NCBI GenBank assembly: GCA_963737075.1
Contig: CAVTRI010000002.1
Coordinates: 1,054,001-1,118,000 of the forward strand
Source of the DNA: CAVTRI01 sp963737075
Lineage (GTDB): Bacteria > Actinomycetota > Acidimicrobiia > Acidimicrobiales > Palsa-688
Direction of reading: 5' to 3'
Length of the DNA: 64,000 nucleotides
The notes under the pieces are model-generated. The model worked only from the letters and a program-made list of their open reading frames with translations. It was not told the origin of the DNA and searched no databases. Position 1 is the first letter of the stretch. Each line of letters starts with the position of its first letter. The translations under genes were made by a program, and so were the position numbers. Shown here in pieces: positions 24,972 to 33,973 of the stretch.

Positions 24972-26753
24972 GTGGCTTCCCCCGCTGCGCCGGCGCCGAT
25001 CGCCGAAGGACGTGTGTTGGGAGGCCGATACCGGCTCGTCGTCCGGATCGCGAGGGGCGGCATGGCCGAGGTCTGGGAAGGCTACGACCAGGTGCTGGCG
25101 CGGCCGGTAGCGGTCAAGATCCTGCACGAGCACCTAGCTGCTGATGAGATTTTCCGGGAGCGGTTCCGGCGGGAAGCGATCACCGCCGCTCGGCTCGCCC
25201 ATCCGGGCGTGGTCGCCACCTACGACACGGGCATCGACGCCGGCACCGCATACATCGTGATGGAGCTGGTTCGCGGCTGGACGCTCCGCCAGCTGCTGGG
25301 ACGCCAGGGCAGCCTCGAGCTGCCCCTCGCCGTGGGCCTGGCCCGCCAAGTGTCCGACGCCCTCGCATACGCCCACCGTTCGGGCCTGATCCATCGGGAC
25401 GTGAAACCGGCCAACGTGCTCCTTGCCGAGGACGACTGGGGCGTGCTGAGAGCCAAAGTCACCGACTTCGGCATCGCCAAGGCGAGCGAAGGCCTCGGTC
25501 AAGATCTCACGAACACCGGCATGGTGCTTGGAACACCCAAGTACCTGAGCCCCGAACAGATCCGAGGCGAGGAGCCTGACGCCCGCGCCGATCTCTATTC
25601 GCTCGGGGTGGTGCTGTACGAGATGGTGGCTGGCCAACCGCCGTTCGTCGGGAAGACCGACATGGCTATCGCGTTGGCCCACCTCAACGACCCGCCCGTG
25701 CCTCTGATCCAGAGGCGCCACGACACCCCGCCGGCGCTCGACCGGATCGTGGGCGATCTGCTGGCCAAGGACCCGGCTCGCAGAGTGCCGACGGCAGCCG
25801 CCCTCAGCCAGGCGTTGGGCCGGGTGGCCCAATCCGGCTTGCCCGGAGGCCGCCCTGCCTCGGCCGCGCCCTTCAGCTCGGACCGCTCGGGCTCGGGGGG
25901 TGCGTCGCGCCCGAACAGCCCAACTCCCAGCGGCCCCCTGCAAGCAGGACCGGGTGCCCCTGCGTCCACGACCAACGGGATCGCCGGTCCGGTGGGCGGC
26001 CCACCTACCGGTTCGGGACCTCGGGCCAACCGGTCCGGTCCGTACGCGGCAGTACCCCTGGGCCAGCCCGGGCCAGGCCGGGCGCCGCCCGGTCAGTTTG
26101 GCCCCGGAGGCCATCCACGTGGCGGGGCTCTCCCTGGTCGCGCCGGCACTTCCCCGGCGGATCCCCGTTCTTCGCCGCCTCACCGCCGGCGCCACCTCGT
26201 CGGTGTGGGTGTGGTCGTCGCCTGCGTCGCCCTTGTCGCCCTGATCCTCGCCGGGGTGTTGCTCCTCGAGACGCAGGGTAAAGGCTCTTCCTCGGGCACC
26301 GGGGGCACCGGGTCAGCGACGGCGATCGCCGTCCAAAACGTCACAGTTTTCATGGCCAACAACCGCAGGCCAGACAACCCGGACCAGACGAAGAACACCT
26401 TCGACGGCAACCAGTCCACCGTCTGGTCGACCGACATCTACCGCTCCCCCACCTTCGGGGGTCTGTATCCCGGTATCGGCTTGGCGATCGACCTCGGCTC
26501 CTCCCACGCGCTCCACCGGCTGTCAGTGACCTCTGCGACGCAGGGGTGGGCAGCCCAGGCGTACACCTCGGCGACGGCCGTTGCCACCGGCCAGTCGGTC
26601 TCGGCGTGGGGCAGCCCGACCGCCACCCAGACCGACATCCGTGGCAACACCACCTTCGACCTCGGGGGCCACCAGGGTCGGTACGTGCTGCTGTGGCTGA
26701 CCAACCTGGGGCCGGCCGACCAGGCCAGCATCGCTGAAGTCACCGTCACCTAG
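24972..26753 (+). CDS. Membrane Ser/Thr protein kinase with C-terminal galactose-binding-like domain
   Basis: The 593-residue protein starts with GTG. The cytoplasmic Hanks-type kinase (about 18-280) has the glycine loop ARGGMAEVWEG, Lys49, HRDVKPANVL, TDFGIAKA and GTPKYLSPEQIRGE, so it should be active. A Pro/Gly/Ser-rich linker leads to one membrane helix (about 406-430). The outer domain (about 450-593: FDGNQSTVWSTDIYRSP, IDLGSSHALHRLSVTS) looks like an F5/8-type C, discoidin-like fold that could sense a glycan. In mycobacteria the MviN protein at this locus carries a pseudokinase plus such an outer domain; here only that second half is present. Confidence 0.88.
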   Translation: MASPAAPAPIAEGRVLGGRYRLVVRIARGGMAEVWEGYDQVLARPVAVKILHEHLAADEIFRERFRREAITAARLAHPGVVATYDTGIDAGTAYIVMELVRGWTLRQLLGRQGSLELPLAVGLARQVSDALAYAHRSGLIHRDVKPANVLLAEDDWGVLRAKVTDFGIAKASEGLGQDLTNTGMVLGTPKYLSPEQIRGEEPDARADLYSLGVVLYEMVAGQPPFVGKTDMAIALAHLNDPPVPLIQRRHDTPPALDRIVGDLLAKDPARRVPTAAALSQALGRVAQSGLPGGRPASAAPFSSDRSGSGGASRPNSPTPSGPLQAGPGAPASTTNGIAGPVGGPPTGSGPRANRSGPYAAVPLGQPGPGRAPPGQFGPGGHPRGGALPGRAGTSPADPRSSPPHRRRHLVGVGVVVACVALVALILAGVLLLETQGKGSSSGTGGTGSATAIAVQNVTVFMANNRRPDNPDQTKNTFDGNQSTVWSTDIYRSPTFGGLYPGIGLAIDLGSSHALHRLSVTSATQGWAAQAYTSATAVATGQSVSAWGSPTATQTDIRGNTTFDLGGHQGRYVLLWLTNLGPADQASIAEVTVT

Positions 26754-26860
26754 TGCCCCCTCCCATCGGCTTGGGCACTCGTGCCGGGCGGCGGTGGCTG
26801 GGTGCCGGTCCGGACAACACGTCCAGCATGGGCATGTCCAGTACGTTCTAGGCTTCTGGT

Positions 26861-27187
26861 ATGCCAGATCAGTCTGCCGATGGGGTAGCCGGACCGCAGT
26901 GGACGGATCAGGTCGCCGACCAGATCGAGTCGGTGGTGGGCACGATCCGGGACAAGACCACGGTGCCGGCAACCAAGGTGGCGCAGGGGGTCGTGTTCGG
27001 TCTGGTCGCCCTGATCCTCGGAACTGTCGCTCTCGTCCTGCTCATCATCGGCGTGCTGCGCCTGCACGTGTATCTGCCCTTCCATCCGGAGTCTCGGAGG
27101 ATGTGGGTGACGTACGCGGGGCTGGGTGCAATATTCCTGCTGGCTGGAGCGTTCCTCTGGCGAATGCGGCGTCCACGCAACCGCTAG
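26861..27187 (+). CDS. Small two-helix membrane protein
   Basis: The 108-residue protein has two membrane helices, VVFGLVALILGTVALVLLII (about 45-66) and GLGAIFLLAGAFLW (about 85-102), joined by a short loop. The basic C-terminus (RMRRPRNR) suggests it ends in the cytoplasm. It resembles holin-like or phage-holin superfamily membrane proteins without a firm match. It lies between the kinase and trxB, 66 bp before trxB. Function unknown. Confidence 0.75.
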   Translation: MPDQSADGVAGPQWTDQVADQIESVVGTIRDKTTVPATKVAQGVVFGLVALILGTVALVLLIIGVLRLHVYLPFHPESRRMWVTYAGLGAIFLLAGAFLWRMRRPRNR

Positions 27188-27253
27188 ACCGACTCGAGGG
27201 GTCGAGTCGGGAGTCGGTGGCGCGCGGGACCAGGAAGTTGAGAGGAGATCTGG

Positions 27254-28228
27254 ATGGCAGACGAGACGCCCGACGGGATCCGGCGGGTGATCATCCTGGG
27301 CTCGGGGCCGGCGGGCCTGACCGCTGCCGTGTACGCGGCCCGTGCCAACCTTTCACCGCTGGTTATCGAGGGCGAGCCCTCTTCGACGAGCGATCAGCCC
27401 GGTGGTCAGCTCATGCTGACAACTGACGTCGAAAACTACCCGGGTTTTGTCGATGGCGTGATGGGCCCGGAGCTCATGGCGAACATGCGCGCCCAGGCCG
27501 CCCGGTTCGGCGCCGAGTTCTTGACCACCCGGGCCACCCGCGTCGATTTGCAAGACCGTCCGTTTCGTATTTGGGTGAGAGATCCGTCGACGGGCGACGA
27601 GGTCGAGTACAAGGCGAAGGTCGTCATCGTCTCCACCGGGGCCCGCTCGCTGATGCTCGGTCTCGAAAACGAGACGGAGCTGATCGGCCACGGGGTGTCG
27701 ACGTGCGCGACCTGCGACGGGTTTTTCTTCCGTGGTCAGCACATCGCCGTCGTCGGCGGCGGGGACTCCGCGCTAGAAGAGGCCACCTTCCTCACCAAGT
27801 TCGCGGAGACGGTGACGGTCATCCACCGCCGCAAGCAGCTGCGGGCATCGAAGATCATGCAGGACCGCGCCTTCAAGAACCCAAAAATCCGCTTCCTGTG
27901 GGACACCGTCGTCACGTCCGTCCGCGGTGACGGCCGGGTCGAGGCGCTGAAGTTGCGCAACACGGTCACCGGCGAGGAGTCAGAGCTGGAGGTGACCGGC
28001 TTGTTCGTGGCGATCGGGCACTCCCCCAACACCGAGTTGTTCGCCGGAGAGCTCGAACGCGACGCCAACGGCTACCTGATCACGCAAACCGGCTCTACGC
28101 GGACCAACGTCGAGGGCGTTTTCGCATGCGGTGATGTCCAAGACCACACCTACCGCCAGGCGGTGACGGCGGCCGGCACCGGATGCATGGCGGCCATCGA
28201 CGCCGAACGGTGGCTGGAGGCTCACTGA
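27254..28228 (+). CDS. trxB: Thioredoxin reductase
   Basis: This FAD enzyme passes electrons from NADPH to thioredoxin. The FAD motif is ILGSGPAGLTAAVYAARA at the N-terminus; the redox pair is CATCDG (Cys at about 150 and 153). The NADPH-binding motif is VVGGGDSALEEA and the C-terminal FAD contact is GDVQDHTYRQAVTAAGTG. Length (324) is typical. GGAGAT precedes the ATG. Thioredoxin follows 229 bp downstream, the same pairing as trxB2-trxC of mycobacteria. Confidence 0.96.
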   Translation: MADETPDGIRRVIILGSGPAGLTAAVYAARANLSPLVIEGEPSSTSDQPGGQLMLTTDVENYPGFVDGVMGPELMANMRAQAARFGAEFLTTRATRVDLQDRPFRIWVRDPSTGDEVEYKAKVVIVSTGARSLMLGLENETELIGHGVSTCATCDGFFFRGQHIAVVGGGDSALEEATFLTKFAETVTVIHRRKQLRASKIMQDRAFKNPKIRFLWDTVVTSVRGDGRVEALKLRNTVTGEESELEVTGLFVAIGHSPNTELFAGELERDANGYLITQTGSTRTNVEGVFACGDVQDHTYRQAVTAAGTGCMAAIDAERWLEAH

Positions 28229-28457
28229 CCTCTTTCGGAACTGGCAACACTCCACGTCCTGCTTTAGGCGTAGTTGCCTGACCGCGTCAGTGGCGTTGGA
28301 GCCTCGCCGAGGGGTCGTGACGAGGCGTTGCTGGAGGCTCCCTGAGCCCGCCGAACCTGACTGTGACCCGGAATGACACAGGCCGTCGACGGTGTTGAAA
28401 AGTTGGACGCCTGCGGGACGGCCCCGCCAGCGGGTTTCAGAGAAGAAGGCGAGAACA

Positions 28458-28787
28458 GTGGCGCACGACGCGTTGTTGACCCTCACGGACCAGACCTTTG
28501 ACGAAGAGGTGAAGGCGACTGTCGAGCCCGTGTTGGTCGATTTCTGGGCTGAGTGGTGCGGCCCCTGCAAGATGGTCGCGCCAATCCTCGACGAAATCGC
28601 CAAGGACCACGAGGGACGACTGCGCATCGCCAAGGTCAACGTCGACGACAACATGGAGTTGGCCCGTCGATTCGACGTCATGAGCATCCCGACCCTCATC
28701 CTGTTCAAGGACGGCGAGCCGCAGACCCGTATCGTGGGCGCCAAGGGGAAGGGCCAGCTCCTACAGGAGCTTCAGGCTTACCTCTAG
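28458..28787 (+). CDS. trxA: Thioredoxin
   Basis: Thioredoxin is the general protein disulfide reductant supplied by TrxB. The GTG at 28458, after AGAAGG, gives a protein of 109 residues with the active site WCGPCK (Cys 34 and 37), the cis-proline loop MSIPT and the glycine pair GAKGKG. An upstream in-frame start at 28392 would add 22 residues that do not belong to the family. The 229 bp upstream could hold its own promoter. It is convergent with parB. Confidence 0.95.
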   Translation: MAHDALLTLTDQTFDEEVKATVEPVLVDFWAEWCGPCKMVAPILDEIAKDHEGRLRIAKVNVDDNMELARRFDVMSIPTLILFKDGEPQTRIVGAKGKGQLLQELQAYL

Positions 28788-28830
28788 CCGCAAGGCTGGC
28801 CCGCGTCGCGTTGCGTCGGGTACCGGTGCT

Positions 28831-28859
28831 TTCCACACCTTTAGCCACAGGCTGTGGAA
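28831..28859. terminator. Inverted repeat between convergent trxA and parB
   Basis: TTCCACA at 28831-28837 and TGTGGAA at 28853-28859 are exact inverted repeats. Inside them CCACA/TGTGG can form an alternative smaller hairpin. It lies midway in the 131-bp gap between the trxA and parB stops, so a bidirectional terminator is the simplest reading. There is no clear U-tract. The TTCCACA words resemble part of a DnaA box but none is complete. Confidence 0.45.
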
Positions 28860-28918
28860 GAGGTACAGGTGGTCAACCCTTCCACAAAGGATGAGTCGAT
28901 TTGGCCGGCCACCGACGG

Positions 28919-29800
28919 CTAGCCGCCAGATTCGGTCATCGCCCGGTAGATCCGCTCCAGGTCCTCCAGCGTGGAGAAGTCGATGGTGACCTTGCCGCGG
29001 CGGGAGCCGATGTCCACCCTTACCGTCGTGTCGAGATGGCGGGACAAGAGGTCTTCGAGCTCTAGGACGCCAGGCGGCCGCAGCTTGCGGGCGGCAGGAT
29101 TGCGGGCGGGTGAGAGCTTCACCGTACCCCCCTGCTCGTTGCGGTCCCGAACGGCGTCCTCGACTGCTCGGACCGACAGCTGTTCGGCGGCCGCTCGCCG
29201 GGCCAGCGCTTCCTGGAACGCCCGGTCTGGCGTGCCGAGCAGCGCCCGGGCATGGCCGGCCGTCAGCTGACCATCAGCGAGGAGCTTCTGCACCGCAGGC
29301 GGAAGCTGAAACAGGCGCAGCGCGTTGGTGATCGACGCCCGGCTCCTCCCGATTCGGGAGGAGAGCTGCTCGTGCGTCAGACCGAAGTCTTCGATCAGCT
29401 GCTGATAGGCGGAAGCCTCTTCGAGGGGCTTGAGATCGGTGCGGTGCAGGTTTTCGACCAGCGCCTCTTCGATGCTGTCGATCTCAGATGACGAGCGGAC
29501 CAAGGCGGGAATCGTCTGGAGGCCAGCACGCTTCGCTGCCCGCCAGCGTCGCTCTCCGGCGATCAACTCGTAGGCATCCGTGCCTACCGAACGGACCAGC
29601 ACTGGCTGCAGCACCCCGAGCTGACGGACGGATGCCGTCAGCGACGCCAGGCTCTCCTCGTCGAAGGCACGCCTGGGCTGGTGGGGGTTGGCCCGGATCG
29701 CGGTCACCGGAATGTCCAGCAGCGCAGAGCTGCGGTCACCTACTACCTCATTGGGAATGAGGGCACCGAGCCCCTTACCTAACCCGCTGCGGCGCGCCAC
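28919..29800 (-). CDS. parB: Chromosome partitioning protein ParB
   Basis: ParB is a CTP-dependent clamp that loads at parS and spreads to organise the origin region. The 293-residue protein has the N-terminal ParA-contact start (RRSGLGKGLGALIP), then the CTP-binding region with NPHQPRRAFDEESL, LIAGERRWRAAK and ENLHRTDLKPLEEA. The helix-turn-helix DNA-binding part follows (TRHEQLSSRIGRSRASITNALRL-like) and a C-terminal dimerisation domain. It overlaps parA by 26 bases. Two parS sites lie 1.4 and 3.3 kb upstream. Confidence 0.96.
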   Translation of the reverse strand: MARRSGLGKGLGALIPNEVVGDRSSALLDIPVTAIRANPHQPRRAFDEESLASLTASVRQLGVLQPVLVRSVGTDAYELIAGERRWRAAKRAGLQTIPALVRSSSEIDSIEEALVENLHRTDLKPLEEASAYQQLIEDFGLTHEQLSSRIGRSRASITNALRLFQLPPAVQKLLADGQLTAGHARALLGTPDRAFQEALARRAAAEQLSVRAVEDAVRDRNEQGGTVKLSPARNPAARKLRPPGVLELEDLLSRHLDTTVRVDIGSRRGKVTIDFSTLEDLERIYRAMTESGG

Positions 29801-31151
29801 CGCTTACCTCCTTGGCCAGTTCACGATACGCGATGGCACCCCGGGACGACGCGTCGAAGACGATGATCGGCTGCCCAAATGACGGCGCCTCGGAGAGGCG
29901 AACAGTCCGCGGGACCACATTGCGGCAGACACGGTCACCGAAGTGGCTCCGGACCTCCTCGACGACCTGCTCTGCGAGCCGGGTGCGGGCGTCGTACATC
30001 GTCAAGATAATCGTCGTCACCTCCAGGCCGCCATTGAGGTTGCCCTGGACCAAGTTCACGTTCCTGAGCAGCTGTCCCAAACCCTCGAGGGCGTAATACT
30101 CGCACTGGATGGGCACGACGACCTCGTCGGCCGCCGCCAATCCGTTCACCGTGAGTAAGCCGAGCGACGGCGGACAGTCAATCAGCACGAAGTCAAATTC
30201 ACTCTCGATGTTTTCCAGGGCGCGCCGAAGCCGGAGCTCGCGGCTGAAGACAGGTACCAGCTCGATTTCCGCCCCGGCCAGATCGATGGTTGCGGGGATG
30301 ACAAACAGATTTCGCAGACTGCTGGGTTCGACGACGTCCTCAATCGGGACGTCGTGCAGGATCACGTCGTAGATGGAGGCGTCGAGGTTGCGGCCATTGA
30401 TCCCGAGGCCAGTCGTCGCGTTGCCCTGCGGGTCGAGGTCGACGACCAGGACGCGATAGCCCAGGTCGGCGAGCGAGGCGCCAAGGTTCACCGCGGTGGT
30501 GGTCTTGCCAACCCCCCCTTTCTGGTTGGCGATGGCGAGAACGCGGGGGAGTGGGCGTTCAGAAGCCGGATGGCGACCCGCGCGCGGTGCGGCAGAGGCG
30601 GTTGCGGGGTCGGGTGCCGCAAAGCCCGCGGTCTGAAGCTGTCGATCGAGCAACGCCGACAGATCATCCGCGGAGGGGGACATTGTGCGCCCATGGCGGG
30701 CGTGATGGTCGATGTCGGCTTCGCCCGGTTCCGCGGTCAGATGCTCCGCGATGGTGTCATTGATGGAGGGTGCGCCGTTCTGATCGAGAAAGAGATCCTG
30801 TTCTCGCGCGTCGGACGGTTCGGATTCGAGTGGAACCTGAGGGATGGCGGAGCCCGCGACCGGTGCGCCTTCGGGAAACGCGCCCGGCATGTCCTCGGCA
30901 GTGGAGGGCCCAGCGTCCGGAGCTTCAGGAGCTATGTCCGGCGTCTCTTCTGCGACGGTCGCTCCCACGTTGGCGATGTCCTCCGAGACGGGCAATTGGG
31001 CGTCCGGCGTCCCCTTTTTGGTCACCTCGGAGGAGGGGGTGTCCGTCGAGGGTTCAGATTCGGTAGGGGCTTGCTCGATCCCGGCGCGAAGCCGTTCGAA
31101 GATCGACGCAGCACGCGAGCGCAGATCGTCGCCGTCGGGCACACGTTCCAT
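29775..31151 (-). CDS. parA: Chromosome partitioning ATPase ParA with long acidic N-terminal extension
   Basis: ParA drives origin segregation through ATP-dependent DNA binding. The ATPase core (last 250 residues) has the deviant Walker A ANQKGGVGKTTTAVNLG, DLDPQGNATTGLG and LIDCPPSLGLLTVNGL. About 200 residues precede it, rich in Glu, Asp, Pro, Ala and Ser with no predicted fold, much longer than in most ParA proteins. The ATG at 31151 (MERVPDGDD) is chosen; a TTG at 31178 is an alternative. A parS-like site lies 43 bp upstream, so ParB could repress the operon. Confidence 0.94.
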   Translation of the reverse strand: MERVPDGDDLRSRAASIFERLRAGIEQAPTESEPSTDTPSSEVTKKGTPDAQLPVSEDIANVGATVAEETPDIAPEAPDAGPSTAEDMPGAFPEGAPVAGSAIPQVPLESEPSDAREQDLFLDQNGAPSINDTIAEHLTAEPGEADIDHHARHGRTMSPSADDLSALLDRQLQTAGFAAPDPATASAAPRAGRHPASERPLPRVLAIANQKGGVGKTTTAVNLGASLADLGYRVLVVDLDPQGNATTGLGINGRNLDASIYDVILHDVPIEDVVEPSSLRNLFVIPATIDLAGAEIELVPVFSRELRLRRALENIESEFDFVLIDCPPSLGLLTVNGLAAADEVVVPIQCEYYALEGLGQLLRNVNLVQGNLNGGLEVTTIILTMYDARTRLAEQVVEEVRSHFGDRVCRNVVPRTVRLSEAPSFGQPIIVFDASSRGAIAYRELAKEVSGGAPQRVR

Positions 31152-31193
31152 CTTCGGTGAGTGTAAAGGAGAATGCAAGGACCGCGGTTGAAG

Positions 31194-31207
31194 GTTCCAC
31201 GTGAAAC
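31194..31207. promoter_or_regulatory. parS-like site (one mismatch)
   Basis: GTTCCACGTGAAAC differs at one position from the conserved GTTTCACGTGAAAC centromere sequence bound by ParB. It lies just upstream of parA, a common place for parS in actinobacteria, and within the likely parAB promoter. Confidence 0.88.
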
Positions 31208-32221
31208 AGGGCTTCGCACGTGACGCACAAAGCAGGATCGAGGGGTTTTATTGATGCGAGCAGTCAGCAGTGGCCATCGCGCCTGGAGCAGACCGGGGGC
31301 GGCGGCTGACCGGTGCCAGCTCGCCGTGTGGTCACGAGCGGAGGAGTCTGGGGTGGTTATTCGTGCACATGCTGGCAGACTCCGCTTCGATCACATCGCG
31401 TTCCGTTCGTTCGCAGATGGCGGCAGCGTCGATAGAACGCGCTTAGGTGGAGGTGTCGCTCGGCCGGACGCGCACTGGCGGACGGGTCGGCGCTCGGCGG
31501 TGGAGGCGCGTGTATGTCGAAGCGGATTCCGCTGGCAGATCGCCTCAGACCACTCGGGTAGCGCCGGAAACACGATGAGCGATGTTTCTCAGTCGGCATG
31601 GCCGGGTGATCGCTGAGCCGCAGGGGTTTCTCATCGTTGCAGCAGGTTGCTGCCTGATTGCGGCGGAGGTGCGAGCTTCGGACCGTTCCGTGGGGACGAT
31701 CCTTCAAGGCCATTTGCAGGGGAGTGCGGCGGGAGGGGAGCACTGCCACGCGGCTCCCAGCCGTGTCAAGCAGTACCTGCGCAAGACATGCTCGCGATGG
31801 GAGTGGCCAGGCTCAGAGCGGCGGCCGGGCATTCCCTTACCGCCCGCGCCTGGCGGACTTCTTAAACAACGACTGCGACAATCGCCAGCTCTTCACCGAG
31901 CGCTCCTAGGGGAGGGAGGAGTGTCATCCAGATGCCGTTGCTCGGCGGAAGCGTGAGCACACCAGACCGACGTGACGCCAACGGTCCGCCCCGCGAAGCC
32001 CCGAAACCATCTCCGCCCGAGCCCCCACCGCTGTTGATCAGGGCGTCGCAGTCTCCGGAGCCGCTAGCGGCGCGGCACCGAGGAAATCCAGGGGGTTTGC
32101 TCCAAGGCACTAGTACCGTGTCGCAGACCAAGACTGCATGCGATCAAGTGCCAATCGCGCATTGTTCGTCCAGATGGCAGGATGGCGACCGTATCGGCTG
32201 GCGAACGTAGGGAGAGAGCTG
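31208..32221. other. About 1 kb without a convincing gene
   Basis: Open frames exist on both strands here, but none has a recognisable domain, a good ribosome-binding site or plausible composition. A GCAGCA/TGCTGC inverted repeat lies near 31638-31654. No DnaA boxes are seen. It could hold a small RNA, promoters for the metallo-hydrolase gene, or remnants of a lost gene. Confidence 0.5.
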
Positions 32222-32944
32222 TTGACGCGGTTGACCTTCTTGGGGACGGGCGACTACCTCACTGCCGAGCGATACTGGAACGGGTTCGTCATCAACGAGC
32301 GGACCTTGGTCGAGCCTTGCCCAGGGGTCGTGCCACATCTGCGCCGTTGCGGCTTGGACGCTGGCCACCTCGGCGTGATCCTGGTGTCGCACTTTCACGC
32401 TGACCACACGTTCGGGTGGCCGTTTCTCTTGCTGGAGCTGTTGAGGCGCAGCAGACGCGCTCCGGTGTATGTCGTTGGACCACCGGGAGCCGAAGAGCGC
32501 TTCGCCGCCATGATGGACGTCGGGGGTGTGGCCAACATCCGGGAAGCCGTGGCAGGACAGCTTGAGCTTCGCTATATCGAAGTTGACGGAGGCTGGCAGG
32601 CGGCTGGCGAGCTTCGCTTCCGAGCCGTCGAGGTCGACCACGTGCCCCACCTCCGGTGCTTCGGCTTTGTGCTTGACATCGACGGGCGAACGCTCGGCTA
32701 CTCCGGCGATACTCGCCCTTGCTCGGGTCTCGACGAGCTCGCCAGTGTCTCGGAGACGCTCGTGCTGGAGTGCAATGGCCCGCACCCTCCGCCGCCAGTC
32801 CATATGGACGTACCGGATGTGGCAAACCTTCGACGCCGCTTCCCGAATGTCCGTCTCGTTCTCACACACCTGGGCGCGGGCATTAACGCTCGCGATATCG
32901 AGAACTGCATCGTTCCTGACGACTTTGCAACGATTGAGTTGTAG
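32222..32944 (+). CDS. MBL-fold (RNase Z-like) metallohydrolase
   Basis: The sequence begins LTRLTFLGTGDY and has the zinc-binding motif SHFHADHTFG, a later His (VDHVPHLRCFGF), the Asp in LGYSGDTRPC and a final His in VLTHLG, the layout of RNase Z/arylsulfatase-type beta-lactamase-fold hydrolases. At 240 residues it is short for tRNase Z and lacks a clear exosite, so another phosphodiesterase or lactonase role is equally possible. TTG at 32222 after GGGAGAG is chosen; ATG at 32174 or 32138 are alternatives. It lies alone between parA and rsmG, pointing towards rsmG. Confidence 0.83.
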   Translation: MTRLTFLGTGDYLTAERYWNGFVINERTLVEPCPGVVPHLRRCGLDAGHLGVILVSHFHADHTFGWPFLLLELLRRSRRAPVYVVGPPGAEERFAAMMDVGGVANIREAVAGQLELRYIEVDGGWQAAGELRFRAVEVDHVPHLRCFGFVLDIDGRTLGYSGDTRPCSGLDELASVSETLVLECNGPHPPPPVHMDVPDVANLRRRFPNVRLVLTHLGAGINARDIENCIVPDDFATIEL

Positions 32945-33055
32945 CCGTGGCCTTCTGTTCTCGCTGGTCGGACGCCGCGACACCAACCGCCGCCCTGCGC
33001 GCCGGTGGCCCCATCGATACCCAACCGGGACCGATCGCTCGGCACCGGCCCGGGT

Positions 33056-33069
33056 GTTTCACGTGAAAC
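33056..33069. promoter_or_regulatory. parS site (perfect consensus)
   Basis: GTTTCACGTGAAAC, the exact ParB-binding centromere sequence, lies between the MBL-fold gene and rsmG, about 64 bp beyond the rsmG stop. It places this segment in the origin-proximal centromere region. Confidence 0.96.
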
Positions 33070-33132
33070 GTGCGGCCACGTTCCATCACATCCGCCCGCA
33101 GTCCAATCTCCAACGAAGTATCTGAAAGACGC

Positions 33133-33969
33133 TCAAAAGAGGGGCTGTTTGCTGGGAACGCCTGTCCGGCGCGGGAACCGGTCAGGACAGGGTCGGACCT
33201 GTTGTAGCACCGCGAACGCCACGGGTTTGGCACGCACCTCCAGCAAGGAGAGACCGAGAAGATGCAGGCCGGTCGGCGGCCACCTCTCTGGGCGTCCGCC
33301 AGGCGGCTCGGTGACGGCCAGGTGCCCGCCCGTGCGGAGCATCGGAGCGCCGCATTCGGCGGTGACGGCGGGCCCCCCGAAGCCGCGGGCGACGACAAGA
33401 TCGGCTCCGCCGCGAAGCGACCCTCGCCCGGCGTCCTCCGCTCGGGCGGCCATGACCTCGATCCGATCGTCGAGGGTGAGTTCCGCAACCACAGATCGAA
33501 GCCAGGTCGTACGAGTCACGCTCCCGTCGAGCAGTACCCAGCGGCTCGAGGGCCATAGAGAGGCCAGGATCAGCCCAGGCACGCCAGCTCCCGTCCCCAG
33601 GTCGATAGCGAATCCCTGTCCGTGCCGGACCGGTTCCGTTACTCCTCCGGGGAGCGCGCGGGCGAACCCGATGCTGTGCTCCAGATGGGCGTCGACCGCA
33701 TTCCAGCTTGGTCCGGTTGCGGCATCAGCCGGCAACGGCCGACGGCCGGGAGAAGCCTGGTCGGCGGCTGATCGCTGCGGCGCCAGCTCGCCTCGAGACC
33801 CGATGAATCCCCGTACGTGTGCACTCCGAAGCACCCGACGAAGCCGCTCGCGGTCCTGCGCGCTGAGACTGCCGCCCGGGCGGGCATCCGGCCCACTGCT
33901 ATTTGGCCCGGCACCCGGCTCCTTGCCGGGAGACGCACCGACTCCGTGGATGGAATCGCCGGCGTTCAA
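33133..33969 (-). CDS. rsmG: 16S rRNA (guanine-N7) methyltransferase RsmG
   Basis: RsmG methylates G527 of 16S rRNA; its loss gives low-level streptomycin resistance. The SAM motif is AIDLGTGAGVPGLILA, followed by the acidic strand end VLLDGSVTRTTWL, DLVVARGFGGPAVT and the family C-terminus RFPRRTGVPSKQPLF. About 60 extra N-terminal residues are Gly/Pro/Ser-rich, so the true start may lie further in. It keeps the parA-rsmG-jag order and a perfect parS lies just downstream. Confidence 0.93.
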   Translation of the reverse strand: MNAGDSIHGVGASPGKEPGAGPNSSGPDARPGGSLSAQDRERLRRVLRSAHVRGFIGSRGELAPQRSAADQASPGRRPLPADAATGPSWNAVDAHLEHSIGFARALPGGVTEPVRHGQGFAIDLGTGAGVPGLILASLWPSSRWVLLDGSVTRTTWLRSVVAELTLDDRIEVMAARAEDAGRGSLRGGADLVVARGFGGPAVTAECGAPMLRTGGHLAVTEPPGGRPERWPPTGLHLLGLSLLEVRAKPVAFAVLQQVRPCPDRFPRRTGVPSKQPLF

Positions 33970-33973
33970 CCGG

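Noticed and set aside
28831..28900. Origin of replication between trxA and parB
   Set aside because: Only partial DnaA-box-like words (TTCCACA) are present and they are explained by a hairpin between convergent genes.
31357..31749. Coding gene in the 1-kb gap upstream of parA
   Set aside because: The frame has no domain, no ribosome-binding site and unusual composition; open frames occur on both strands here by chance.
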